Counted from the stretch's first letter, positions 32,970 to 41,525 are shown. The stretch: DNA of 64,000 nucleotides from Thalassomonas haliotis (GCF_028657945.1 NZ_CP059693.1:248001-312000), one strand, 5' to 3'. The notes: generated by a model from the sequence alone, not told the origin. Translations and numbers: made by a program.

Positions 32970-33908
32970 TTAATTAACCTTTTGTCGAATGATACGCAAG
33001 TTCACACGCCGGTTTTGTTGGCGTCCCTTTGCCGTTGAGTTGTCCGCCAGCGGATAGCGATCACCGTGGGATCTCACTTCAATCAGCTCGGGGCTTACCC
33101 CGGCTTCGAGCAGATGCGTGTATAAATCATCGGCTCTTTGTTGTGATAACCTGAGGTTTTCTGCCATGCTGCCTGAGCTGTCGGAATGGCCGTCTATCAG
33201 TAATTTACTGATATCCCCTGCCATATCTATGTAGCGGGCGGTAAGTTTCATCTGGCCCTGCTGCTGCTCAGACAATAAATACTCGTTGGCGTCAAAATAA
33301 AAGTTCCTGTCCCTGACCTGTTCATACGAATAGGGCGCCAGCTTAGTCAGACAGGCATAAAACTGCTCGAAAGACGTACCACGACTGACCGCAGGCAATA
33401 CCAGGTGTACCTGCTGCTTATCGGCGAAAACAAGGTTAATATGCCCCCATACACCCTGTTGTAGCGCCTGTAGCAGCTCGGTAACACCTGTGGTTACTTG
33501 CGATCTTTGTGATTGTTTTTCTTGCTGTTTTGTTTGCTTGTTGACTTGCTGATAGCCATGGAACCACTTTCCTTTCGGCAGTGATTTCCGGCTCCAGGGG
33601 GCCGCTGAACGGCCTAAGCGGTAATTGCTGATGTCCTTGTGATAAAGCACCGAATCAGGCTTGATTTCTAAGGCATAACCGGCTTTTTTCGCCAGTGAGA
33701 TGTCGCCGAAGTTATCCACCCGGGTGCTTAACTGACAGTTGAAATTATCGCCTTGATATAACCAGTGGACGCGGTCCAGGGGAGTGACAATAGGCGCCGC
33801 ACTTAATTTCAGCATGGTAAAAAATAAACTGAATGTGAGTATACTAAGCCTGAGAAACATGGTTTCTGTCATCCTTTTAATACGCACCCGAATTGAATAA
33901 AAATTCAT
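32970..33908 (-). CDS. motY: Motor-associated OmpA-like protein MotY (T-ring component)
   Basis: Protein of 312 residues. A hydrophobic signal sequence lies at about 19-37 (LRLSILTFSLFFTMLKLSAA); the start could instead be the ATG at codon 13 or 17. The N-terminal MotY domain includes LDRVHWLYQGDNFNCQL. The C-terminal OmpA-like peptidoglycan-binding domain shows IDGHSDSSGS, LSQQRADDLYTHLLEAGV and GRQQNRRVNLRI. MotY forms the T ring that anchors stators. A central Gln/Lys-rich stretch (KQQEKQSQRSQ) is unusual. First gene before lafK. Confidence 0.88.
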   Translation of the reverse strand: MNFYSIRVRIKRMTETMFLRLSILTFSLFFTMLKLSAAPIVTPLDRVHWLYQGDNFNCQLSTRVDNFGDISLAKKAGYALEIKPDSVLYHKDISNYRLGRSAAPWSRKSLPKGKWFHGYQQVNKQTKQQEKQSQRSQVTTGVTELLQALQQGVWGHINLVFADKQQVHLVLPAVSRGTSFEQFYACLTKLAPYSYEQVRDRNFYFDANEYLLSEQQQGQMKLTARYIDMAGDISKLLIDGHSDSSGSMAENLRLSQQRADDLYTHLLEAGVSPELIEVRSHGDRYPLADNSTAKGRQQNRRVNLRIIRQKVN

Positions 33909-34111
33909 TACAGATGCACCGCTAGGTGATATCAGCGAAAACTATTAAGATGGAAACAGGCACAGGCGGACACGGAGAAGAGAGATCTTCTCCCAAGCGA
34001 AGAAGACAGAACTCTCCCTGGAAAAATGATCAGTCAAAAGATAGATCTTTCCCATGGAGAAGCGATCACCAAAAAATGGTCGATCGAGTCAACTAACGTT
34101 AGGTGGTCCCA

Positions 34112-34140
34112 CTATCTGCCGCTTGGCTTTTGGCCTTAAA
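34112..34140 (-). promoter_or_regulatory. Sigma-28-like promoter upstream of motY
   Basis: Minus strand: TTTAAG (34,140-34,135), 15-nt spacer, GCAGATAG (34,119-34,112). The -35 box and spacing are identical to the flagellin element; the -10 box resembles GCCGATAA at six of eight positions. It would give a leader of about 190 nt. Confidence 0.4.
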
Positions 34141-34542
34141 GCAGACTGGTGACTTTGCGTCCAGACCTCGCGATCTGTTTGCCATTATCTTGTTAATTTT
34201 CAGTTAAGCAGTAAATTAGTGATAAATTTGAAATATTATTACCAACTGACTGCGAGGCGATACTAGCAGATAAAATTTTTTCAAACAATACCTTATTTAG
34301 AAAGTAATTTTAAAAAAAGCGCTTATAGCTTAGTTAGTTGTACTTTGCAGTAACATAAGCAGCCTTTTTCCTATATTAGCCGCAAGCCAGTGGTAGACCA
34401 GTGGATTGCCCCGAAAAGTTGGTAATTTTAATAATTACACCTGTAAAATTGGTGTGAAATATTTTTTCAGAAGCCATTGCTATTTAATCCGGAAATTGAT
34501 TACACTCTAAAAATACATGCCCCCTTTGGATCTATTCTGAGC

Positions 34543-34571
34543 GTTAAGTTTCAGAAGCAGATTGTCATGAT
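34543..34571 (+). promoter_or_regulatory. Weak sigma-28-like element upstream of fliM
   Basis: GTTAAG, 15-nt spacer, GTCATGAT. Spacing fits the shared motif and the -35 differs at one base, but the -10 is poor. It lies 89 bp before fliM. Confidence 0.2.
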
Positions 34572-34659
34572 TTTCTTATGTGTCAGTTAAGCCCAGGCTT
34601 AATAAAACATGCAGGAAAGTCGCTTAGACATTAATTAATGATTCATTGGAGAATTATCT

Positions 34660-35529
34660 ATGCCTGGTTTACCACCGGCGGCTAAGCGCATCTTAGCTGC
34701 AGATGAGGCTATTGGGGTTGAACTGTATGATTTACTTGGCGATAAACGTCACAGGCAAACCTGCCTGAACCTTATCAATTCATGCCATCATGAGTTGCTC
34801 ACCCGCCTGGAAACCGAATATATACGTTTGCTGAACGACCACGAATGTAAGCTGGAATTAAGTCCGTTTGCCAGTGGTGCTATCGCGATAGAACAAGATA
34901 CCCTGTTGTGGTTGCAGGCCAGCAATACCTCGAATGAACATGTTATCTTGGCGATTAATTATGCAACGCTTTATAATCTTGCGGAAATTTTTCTCGGCGG
35001 ACAGCAGGCAAAAATAGCCAAAAAAACTGCTGATATCAAGGTCAGCGATTCCGAACTCAGGTTACTAACCACCTTATTAAACATACATTTATCGGTATCG
35101 GATCAATTGCTTGGCCTGGACAACCAATGGCAGATCCTAGCGATAAATAAACCGGAAACCAGCCAGGAATACCTTACCGCCAGCAGCTGTTTGACGATAA
35201 AAGATTACCAGGCGACCTGGGATATCTGGTACCAGCCTGCCATTATTTCCGATCGGGTGGTGCAAACCTATGCCGGTGCAGACCAGGAAGTGCTTGCGGC
35301 CAAGCTGGCCTTTGCCGCGGAAAAAATTCCCACCGAGCTTAATTTAGTGTTGGCCAAAACCCGGCTGACGGTCGCCCAGCTCACCCGGTTGAGAAAAGAC
35401 GATCTGATCATGCTGGACCTGCCGGAGGTGGTCAGCGCTTACGCCGGGAAGCAAGTGATCGCCCAGGGGCGGGTGGTGGAAAAGTCCGGGCAGTTGGTGA
35501 TGCAGGTCACTGATGTACCGCAAGAATAA
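34660..35529 (+). CDS. fliM: Flagellar motor switch protein FliM, short lateral form
   Basis: Protein of 289 residues, shorter than canonical FliM (about 330). The middle and C-terminal regions fit FliM: a divergent CheC-like domain and a SpoA (C-ring) domain ending LIMLDLPEVVSAYAGKQVIA, then QGRVVEKSGQLVMQV. The N-terminal CheY-binding motif (normally close to LSQxEIDALL) is missing; the protein begins MPGLPPAAKRILAADEAIGV. The lateral switch may therefore respond weakly or differently to CheY. First gene of fliMNPQR-flhBA. Confidence 0.85.
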   Translation: MPGLPPAAKRILAADEAIGVELYDLLGDKRHRQTCLNLINSCHHELLTRLETEYIRLLNDHECKLELSPFASGAIAIEQDTLLWLQASNTSNEHVILAINYATLYNLAEIFLGGQQAKIAKKTADIKVSDSELRLLTTLLNIHLSVSDQLLGLDNQWQILAINKPETSQEYLTASSCLTIKDYQATWDIWYQPAIISDRVVQTYAGADQEVLAAKLAFAAEKIPTELNLVLAKTRLTVAQLTRLRKDDLIMLDLPEVVSAYAGKQVIAQGRVVEKSGQLVMQVTDVPQE

Positions 35530-35530
35530 A

Positions 35531-35690
35531 AGATTATGGGGCGAGTGGTTGATTCTTCTTATGGAAAAATCGTCAAATATTCTGGTGATGAAGGTTGCCG
35601 ATGTTCCACAAAAGCAAGCCTTTGATCTATTGGTATGTTTAACATCCCAAGCATTTAAAATTAAGTATTAAGAATAGAAGTGAGAGTCGC
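35531..35690 (+). pseudogene. Diverged copy of the fliM 3' end between fliM and fliN
   Basis: Just after the fliM stop the DNA repeats its last codons. One frame reads MGRVVD (FliM has QGRVVEK) and, after a frame change, another reads MEKSSNILVMKVADVPQ against FliM's VEKSGQLVMQVTDVPQ. The second frame forms a 36-codon ORF from ATG 35,561 to a stop ending at 35,671. The copy is diverged and interrupted, so it is a duplication scar that may or may not be translated. The fliN ribosome site follows. Confidence 0.55.
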
Positions 35691-36053
35691 ATGAATGAAT
35701 TTGACGTTGATAATATGGATTTAGAACTTGATGGCCTGGATGATCTCGACGATCAGCTGATGGAAGAAGCCATTGCCATGGAAGAGAAGCCGCCGGCGAG
35801 AGATCTGAGCTTTTTTCATAATATTCCGGTAGATGTCACCCTGGAGGTGGCCAGCACTAAATTGATGCTCGGCGACCTGATGCAGCTCAGCTCAGGGGCG
35901 GTGATCGAACTGGAAAAAATTGCCGGTGAGCCGCTGGATGTCAAAGTCAACGGCCAGATGCTGGCTTCTGCCGAAGTGGTCGTGGTTAACGGCAAATATG
36001 GTATCAAACTCGTTGATATCGTTGATGATGTCTTAAACGGATTCCGTTTATGA
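35691..36053 (+). CDS. fliN: Flagellar motor switch protein FliN
   Basis: FliN of 120 residues. An acidic N-terminal stretch ([20 protein letters not shown]) is followed by the SpoA domain: [20 protein letters not shown], then [20 protein letters not shown] and [11 protein letters not shown]-like [20 protein letters not shown], diagnostic for FliN. It forms the base of the C-ring with FliM. The stop overlaps the fliP start (TTATGA). Confidence 0.95.
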   Translation: MNEFDVDNMDLELDGLDDLDDQLMEEAIAMEEKPPARDLSFFHNIPVDVTLEVASTKLMLGDLMQLSSGAVIELEKIAGEPLDVKVNGQMLASAEVVVVNGKYGIKLVDIVDDVLNGFRL

Positions 36054-36787
36054 TATGGCGGTTTTTATTGCTGGCAGTATTAATGGCCGGCAGTATTTTT
36101 CCCGCCCAGGCGGAGCTGACGTTATTTTCGGTAAGCGAAGGCGGGGTCAAGCAGGAATACAGCATCAAGCTGCAAATATTGCTGCTGATGACGGCGTTAA
36201 GCCTGTTGCCGGCTATGGTGCTGATGCTGACCAGTTTTACCCGCATTATCGTGGTGCTGGCGATTTTACGTCAGGCCATGGGTTTGCAGCAAAGTCCGCC
36301 CAACCGGGTGCTGGTGGGCATAGCCTTAACCCTGACGATATTGATCATGAAGCCGGTGTGGAGCGAGATCCATCAACAGGCCTTTATTCCCTACGACCAG
36401 GAAGAGATTGGCCTGGAGCAGGCCATTGCAAGAGCGAAACAGCCGCTGCAGGCTTTTATGCTGGCGCAAACCCGGGAAACGGATCTGGAGCAGATGATGA
36501 AGATTGCCGATGAACCTCCGGTGACCTCGGCGGACAATATCCCGTTTTTTGTGCTGATGCCGGCGTTTGTGCTCAGCGAGTTAAAAACCGCCTTTCAAAT
36601 CGGTTTTATGCTGTTTATCCCGTTTCTGGTGATAGATCTGGTGGTGGCCAGCGTGCTGATGGCTATGGGGATGATGATGTTATCACCGCTGATTATTTCC
36701 CTGCCGTTTAAGCTGATGGTGTTTGTGCTGGTGGACGGCTGGTCGATGACGGTGGGCACTTTGGCCGCCAGTTTCTCCGGCGGTTGA
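36050..36787 (+). CDS. fliP: Flagellar export gate protein FliP
   Basis: FliP of 245 residues, core of the type III export gate. The signal peptide (residues 1-21, ending FPAQA) is cleaved in this family. It then has [20 protein letters not shown], then [20 protein letters not shown], the diagnostic FliP segment, and the C-terminal membrane helices with [20 protein letters not shown]. Length normal. Overlaps fliN by 4 bp. Confidence 0.96.
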   Translation: MIWRFLLLAVLMAGSIFPAQAELTLFSVSEGGVKQEYSIKLQILLLMTALSLLPAMVLMLTSFTRIIVVLAILRQAMGLQQSPPNRVLVGIALTLTILIMKPVWSEIHQQAFIPYDQEEIGLEQAIARAKQPLQAFMLAQTRETDLEQMMKIADEPPVTSADNIPFFVLMPAFVLSELKTAFQIGFMLFIPFLVIDLVVASVLMAMGMMMLSPLIISLPFKLMVFVLVDGWSMTVGTLAASFSGG

Positions 36788-36852
36788 CGTCCTTGATGGT
36801 GAAAACAGTGGCTAAAGATGAATAGCAAGGTGCAGGAAATGGAGCGGCAAAA

Positions 36853-37122
36853 ATGAGTCCCGAGCAGATAGTTGAACTGATGAACCAGGCGATTTTGACC
36901 ATTATCGTGATGGTGAGTGTGCTGATAGTGCCGGGGCTGATCGTGGGTTTGATTGTCAGTATCTTTCAGGCGGCGACCCAAATTCAGGAGCAGACGTTAA
37001 GTTTTCTGCCGCGCTTACTGGTGACCTTGCTGATGCTGATGTTTGCCGGCCACTGGCTGCTGAAACAGCTGCAGGAGCTGTTTGACGGCCTGTTCCATAA
37101 TATTCCCGGTTTGATCGGCTAG
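36853..37122 (+). CDS. fliQ: Flagellar export gate protein FliQ
   Basis: FliQ of 89 residues with two membrane helices: MNQAILTIIVMVSVLIVPGL, then IVGLIVSIFQAATQIQEQTL, the family signature, and a second helix at 50-75. Length matches. A 65-bp gap separates it from fliP; a 12-codon ORF in the gap is not considered real. Confidence 0.95.
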   Translation: MSPEQIVELMNQAILTIIVMVSVLIVPGLIVGLIVSIFQAATQIQEQTLSFLPRLLVTLLMLMFAGHWLLKQLQELFDGLFHNIPGLIG

Positions 37123-37124
37123 CC

Positions 37125-37898
37125 GTGCTGACCCTGAGTACCCCGGAACTTATGGCCTGGCTCGGTAAGCTGTGGTGGCCGTTTTTTCGTATTGCCGCGG
37201 TACTCTGGCTGATGCCGTTTTTCGGCGATCCCCGGGTGACGCCGCTGGTGCGCATCTTATTTTCCCTGGTGCTGGCCGCGATTATCGCCCCTATGATGCC
37301 GATGATGCCGGCGTTTGATCCTTTTTCTGTTTCAACTTTAGTGCTGGCAATCGAGCAGATCCTGTTCGGGGTTTTGCTCGGGTTAAGCCTGAATTTACTT
37401 TTTACCATGATGTTTTTGGTGGGCCAGCTGTTATCCATGCAAATGGGCCTGTCGATGGCGGTGATGAATGATCCTGCCAGCGGCGGTAGTGCGCCGCTGA
37501 TTTCCCAGCTGTTGATTATTTTTGCCACCTTGTTGTTTTTAGCCCTTAACGGCCATCTTATTGCCCTGGATATTATTGTGGAAAGTTTCCGCACCTGGCC
37601 GGTGGGGGAGAGTATTTTTGCCCTGGATATTGAAGTGGTGGTGCAGCTGGTGGCCTGGATGTTTGCCTCCGGCTTGATGCTGGCGATGCCGGCGATCATT
37701 GCCATGTTGCTGGTTAATGTTACCTTCGGCGCCATGAACCGCAGTGCGCCGTCGTTAAATGTTTTTTCCCTGGGTTTTCCCATGGGCATGCTGATGGGGT
37801 TGTTTTGCCTTGGGCTGGTGTTTTCCGCCATTCCCAACCGTTTCCTGGATTTAACCGTATATGTGTTAACGCAAATGCGCAGCGTGATCGGAGCTTAG
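37125..37898 (+). CDS. fliR: Flagellar export gate protein FliR
   Basis: FliR of 257 residues with about six membrane helices. It shows WWPFFRIAAVLWLMPFFGDP, then RVTPLVRILFSLVLAAIIAP, and GQLLSMQMGLSMAVMNDPAS, diagnostic for FliR. The start codon, 2 bp after fliQ, is a GTG at 37,125 (GTGCTGACC), as no ATG occurs in register before residue 10. It runs into flhB with no spacer. Confidence 0.94.
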   Translation: MLTLSTPELMAWLGKLWWPFFRIAAVLWLMPFFGDPRVTPLVRILFSLVLAAIIAPMMPMMPAFDPFSVSTLVLAIEQILFGVLLGLSLNLLFTMMFLVGQLLSMQMGLSMAVMNDPASGGSAPLISQLLIIFATLLFLALNGHLIALDIIVESFRTWPVGESIFALDIEVVVQLVAWMFASGLMLAMPAIIAMLLVNVTFGAMNRSAPSLNVFSLGFPMGMLMGLFCLGLVFSAIPNRFLDLTVYVLTQMRSVIGA

Positions 37899-39026
37899 AT
37901 GTCGGAAGATTCTACCCAGGATAAGTCGGAACAGGCCTCGCAGCAAAAAATAGACCGGGCGAGGAAAGACGGCCAGCTGGCACGCTCAAAAGAGCTGGCC
38001 ACCGCGGGCTTGCTGCTTATCGGCGGCGTCGCTTTTCTCTGGTTTGCCCCCTTGTTCAGTGAGTTCTTCAGCAAGCTGATGTCGCGGCAGATGCAGCTGA
38101 ACCGGGCGGCGACCCGGGATCCTTCGCTGATGGCGTCTATGTTTGCCGAAGCCGTTATCGATATGCTGATGGTATTGGTGCCTTTTATTTTCTTTCTGAA
38201 CCTGGTGTTGATCTTGCTGGGCTTGTTCCCCGGCGGTTTTATTTTTGTGCTTAAGGCGGTGATGCCGAAATTCAGCAAAATGAATCCGCTGAGCGGACTC
38301 AAGCGCATGTTCTCCAAAGACTCTTTGATGGAATTGCTCAAGTCTATCCTGAAAATCTCACTTATCGCCCTGACCATGGCCAGTATCCTTAACCAGTATT
38401 GGTCGCAATTGTTTGCCATGGCGCAAATGCCTTTGATCCGCTCGATAGAAACCGGCATGAAAATTATCTCCCTGGCCTTTATTATTATGGGCAGCTCGTT
38501 ATTGCTGGTGGCGGCGATAGATGTGCCCTACCAGAGGTTTGCCATGCTGAAGAAATTACGCATGAGTAAGCAGGAAGTTAAAGAAGAGCATAAAAACAGC
38601 GAAGGCCGTCCGGAAATCAAACAAAAGATCAAACAAATCCAGCGGCAAATGAGCCAGGCGCGCATGGAAAAACTGATCCCCGATGCCGATGTAGTGATCG
38701 TCAACCCGAGCCATTATGCGGTGGCGCTGAAATACGATGCCGATCGTTCGGCTGCGCCTTTTGTGATTGCCAAAGGAGTGGATCATATGGCGCAGCGCAT
38801 TAAGGAAATCGCCTACCGCCATGAGTTGGAAGTGCTGGAAGTGCCTGAGTTAACCCGGGCTATTTATTATTCCACCCAGGTAGATCAGGAAATTCCCGGC
38901 GCCCTGTATACCGCGGTGGCATACATTTTAACTTATATCATGCAGCTCAAGGCATATCGCCGGGGCCGGGGTAAGGCGCCCAATGCCTTGCCCGATTTTG
39001 CTATTCCCGAAAGTTTAAGACGTTAA
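37899..39026 (+). CDS. flhB: Export substrate-specificity switch protein FlhB
   Basis: FlhB of 375 residues. The N-terminus (EDSTQDKSEQASQQKIDRAR, then KDGQLARSKEL) and four membrane helices are typical. The cytoplasmic autocleavage site, usually Asn-Pro-Thr-His, is Asn269-Pro270-Ser271-His272 (IVNPSHYAVAL). Cleavage between Asn and Pro should still be possible with Ser at the third position. FlhB switches export from hook to filament proteins. Confidence 0.95.
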   Translation: MSEDSTQDKSEQASQQKIDRARKDGQLARSKELATAGLLLIGGVAFLWFAPLFSEFFSKLMSRQMQLNRAATRDPSLMASMFAEAVIDMLMVLVPFIFFLNLVLILLGLFPGGFIFVLKAVMPKFSKMNPLSGLKRMFSKDSLMELLKSILKISLIALTMASILNQYWSQLFAMAQMPLIRSIETGMKIISLAFIIMGSSLLLVAAIDVPYQRFAMLKKLRMSKQEVKEEHKNSEGRPEIKQKIKQIQRQMSQARMEKLIPDADVVIVNPSHYAVALKYDADRSAAPFVIAKGVDHMAQRIKEIAYRHELEVLEVPELTRAIYYSTQVDQEIPGALYTAVAYILTYIMQLKAYRRGRGKAPNALPDFAIPESLRR

Positions 39027-39040
39027 TTAAGAGGTTTATT

Positions 39041-41116
39041 GTGAACTGGAACACATTAAAGAATACTAAGGTGAGCATTCCTATTTTACTCCTGGCCATA
39101 TTGGCTATGGTGATCTTGCCTTTGCCTCCCTGGTTACTCGATAGCCTGTTTACCTTCAATATTGTCTTATCCATTATGGTGCTGCTGGTGGCGGTGTCGG
39201 CGAAAAGGCCGCTGGATTTTTCCGTGTTTCCGACGGTTTTGTTGATTGCTACCTTGATGCGCTTGACGTTGAATATTGCTTCCACCCGGATAGTGCTGTT
39301 GCACGGCCATGAAGGGGGAGACAGCGCAGGTAAGGTGATCCAGGCATTCGGTGAAGTGGTGATCGGCGGCAACTATGTTGTCGGCATGGTGGTGTTTGTT
39401 ATTTTAATGATCATTAACTTTGTGGTGATCACTAAAGGTGGCGAACGTATTTCCGAGGTGGCGGCCCGCTTTACTCTGGATGCCTTGCCGGGCAAGCAAA
39501 TGGCGATAGATGCCGACTTAAATGCCGGTATTATCGATCAGCACCAGGCTAAAAATCGCCGCAGTGAAGTTTCCGGGGAAGCGGATTTTTACGGCGCCAT
39601 GGACGGAGCGTCAAAATTTGTCCGTGGTGATGCCGTCGCCGGTTTGCTGATCTTAGTGATCAATTTGCTCGGCGGCTTAAGTATCGGGGTGTTTCAGCAT
39701 GATCTCAGTGCCGGTGAAGCCTTCCAGCGTTTTGCCCTGCTGACCATAGGTGATGGTCTGGTCGCCCAGATCCCGTCGTTATTACTGGCAACTGCCGCCG
39801 CCATTATTGTTACCCGTATCAATAACGATGACGGCGATGTTTCCAGCCAGGTGCAGCAGCAGCTGCTGGCGACCCCGGCGGTGATCTTTACCGCTGCCGG
39901 CGTGATGCTGGTGCTGGGTTTAGTGCCGGGCATGCCTATGATTGCCTTTTTATCTTTTGCCGTCGTTTTGGCTTTTGTCGGCTGGCGCCAGAAAAACCGC
40001 GTGGTTGAGGATGAACCGCTGGAGCAGGCGGAAGAAATGGTCGAGGCGCTGACCAAAAAAGACGAACCGCTTAAATGGGAAGACCTGCCATTTATCGATT
40101 GCATGTCGGTAGAATTGGGTTATCAGCTGATCTCCCTGGTGGATGAAAGTAAAGAAGCCGAGCTGCTCAGCCGTATCAAGGGGGTGCGCAAAACCCTGTC
40201 GGAGAAAATGGGCTTTTTGCTGCCTGAGGTCCGGGTGAAAGATAATTTAACCCTTAAACCCAATGAATACCGCGTCAAGATCAGCGGCGCCAAAGTTGCC
40301 GCCGGTATGGTAAAAATAGATGCCTTGCTGGCGATTAAATCCGGGGAAGTGTTCGGCAACCTCGACGGTGAAATTACCCGGGATCCCGCCTATAACATGG
40401 AAGCTGTGTGGATAGAGGCGGACAATAAACCTAAGGCGTTAAACCTGGGTTATTCGGTGGTGGATTGCCCGACGGTGATCGCTACCCATGTCAGTAAGAT
40501 TATGCGGGAAAACCTGGCGGAAATGTTCGGTTTTAATGAAAACGAAGCCCTAGTGCAAAGGTTGCGCAGTTTATCGGCCAAGCTGGCGGAGAGCTTTGAC
40601 AAGGCGCTGACGGCAAACGAGCAGTTAAAGGTCTTCCGCCAGTTGCTGCAGGAGCAGATTTCGTTGGCGGATATCCGCAATATCACTACGACTATTATCG
40701 ACTCGGCGGAAACCACCAAAGATCCCGTGCTGTTATGCTCGGATATCCGTTGTGCCTTAAAGCGCAGCATTATGGTCCAGGCCATTGGCGATAGGAGCCG
40801 GTTAACCACTTTTACCCTGGCGGATGAGCTGGAGCAAACCTTGCTGTCGGCACTGAACCAGTCGCAGCAGGAGGTTAAAGTGTCGCTGGACAGCTTCCCT
40901 ATCGATCCAGGTTTATTGAGCCAGTTGCAGCAGCGCATGCCGGCAGTGAAGGAAAAGCTCCAGCAGGACGGTCATCCGGCGGCGTTATTGGTGACCCCGC
41001 AGCTGCGGCCTTTGCTGGCAAGATATGCCCGCTCTTTTGCCAAAGGTTTGTCTGTGCTTTCTTATAATGAAGTACCCGAGCATATCCAGGTGGATGTGGT
41101 GGGTACTTTGGGCTAG
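39041..41116 (+). CDS. flhA: Flagellar export gate protein FlhA
   Basis: FlhA of 691 residues. Eight membrane helices fill the first 310 residues, containing RPLDFSVFPTVLLIATLMRL, then TLNIASTRIVLLHGHEGGDS, and the FHIPEP-region equivalents KGGERISEVAARFTLDALPG, then KQMAIDADLNAGIIDQ. The C-terminal cytoplasmic domain forms the nonameric docking ring. The GTG at 39,041 is the predicted start (GTGAACTGG), 14 bp after flhB. Last gene of the operon. Confidence 0.96.
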   Translation: MNWNTLKNTKVSIPILLLAILAMVILPLPPWLLDSLFTFNIVLSIMVLLVAVSAKRPLDFSVFPTVLLIATLMRLTLNIASTRIVLLHGHEGGDSAGKVIQAFGEVVIGGNYVVGMVVFVILMIINFVVITKGGERISEVAARFTLDALPGKQMAIDADLNAGIIDQHQAKNRRSEVSGEADFYGAMDGASKFVRGDAVAGLLILVINLLGGLSIGVFQHDLSAGEAFQRFALLTIGDGLVAQIPSLLLATAAAIIVTRINNDDGDVSSQVQQQLLATPAVIFTAAGVMLVLGLVPGMPMIAFLSFAVVLAFVGWRQKNRVVEDEPLEQAEEMVEALTKKDEPLKWEDLPFIDCMSVELGYQLISLVDESKEAELLSRIKGVRKTLSEKMGFLLPEVRVKDNLTLKPNEYRVKISGAKVAAGMVKIDALLAIKSGEVFGNLDGEITRDPAYNMEAVWIEADNKPKALNLGYSVVDCPTVIATHVSKIMRENLAEMFGFNENEALVQRLRSLSAKLAESFDKALTANEQLKVFRQLLQEQISLADIRNITTTIIDSAETTKDPVLLCSDIRCALKRSIMVQAIGDRSRLTTFTLADELEQTLLSALNQSQQEVKVSLDSFPIDPGLLSQLQQRMPAVKEKLQQDGHPAALLVTPQLRPLLARYARSFAKGLSVLSYNEVPEHIQVDVVGTLG

Positions 41117-41167
41117 GTAAGTTTGCAAGATGGATAAACTTTTAAGGCAGGCAAAGGGGTTATTCAG

Positions 41168-41199
41168 GGGCTGGGGAGTGTCTGCCCCCCGGTTTTTTC
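41168..41199 (+). terminator. Terminator after flhA
   Basis: A GGGG...CCCC stem with a loop of about 15 nt is followed by CCGG and six Ts (41,194-41,199). It lies 52 bp beyond the flhA stop and before the convergent small membrane gene. Confidence 0.5.
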
Positions 41200-41208
41200 G
41201 TTGGAGAA

Positions 41209-41499
41209 CTAAATCACCAGGAAAAAACGGAAGATAAAAATGGCCAGTAAAAAACAACAGCCGATCACCGGATAAATAATATAGCTGTCGTTATTGCGGC
41301 GGGTAAAGCGCAGTACGATTTTGACCAGCAAGATATTATACAAGATCAAAAAGGCGGTCATTAAAATGCCGCCGAATAAGTTGACCCCGGCTAAGCCGTT
41401 GAAGCACATGAAGATCAGGACATAGTCGGCCAGAATCATATAAAGCATCAGCTTATGTAACCATCTATGCTGTTTTTGATTAATATAATTCACTGACAT
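41209..41499 (-). CDS. Small hypothetical membrane protein
   Basis: Protein of 96 residues with three hydrophobic segments: about 17-34, 39-60 and 74-95. It is convergent with flhA. A sigma-28-like element of lower quality lies 27 bp upstream, so a link to motility is possible but weak. No family recognised. Confidence 0.6.
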   Translation of the reverse strand: MSVNYINQKQHRWLHKLMLYMILADYVLIFMCFNGLAGVNLFGGILMTAFLILYNILLVKIVLRFTRRNNDSYIIYPVIGCCFLLAIFIFRFFLVI

Positions 41500-41525
41500 T
41501 GTTTTATTGCTAAAAGTACTTATAC

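Larger units (their letters stand above)
33909..34659. other. 750-bp regulatory gap between divergent motY and fliM operons
   Basis: No gene is supportable here. It contains a perfect 8-bp stem with a GAGA tetraloop (GGAGAAGA/TCTTCTCC at 33,974-33,993), a GATC- and GAAG-rich stretch to about 34,100, and AT-rich DNA beyond 34,150. Candidate sigma-28-like elements lie at 34,112-34,140 (minus) and 34,543-34,571 (plus). No convincing sigma-54 box was found by eye, although LafK control would predict one. The leader before motY is about 190 nt. Confidence 0.5.

Noticed and set aside
36055-36513. 152-codon frame overlapping fliP in another frame
   Set aside because: fliP is unambiguous; this frame is an overlap artefact of biased codon use.
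36788-36852. Fifth junction duplication in the fliP-fliQ gap
   Set aside because: The gap holds a 12-codon ORF but shows no similarity to the fliP end or the fliQ start.
36956-37837. 293-codon frame antisense to fliR
   Set aside because: fliR is a clear match with membrane helices; the antisense frame is Ser/Thr/Ile-rich shadow sequence.
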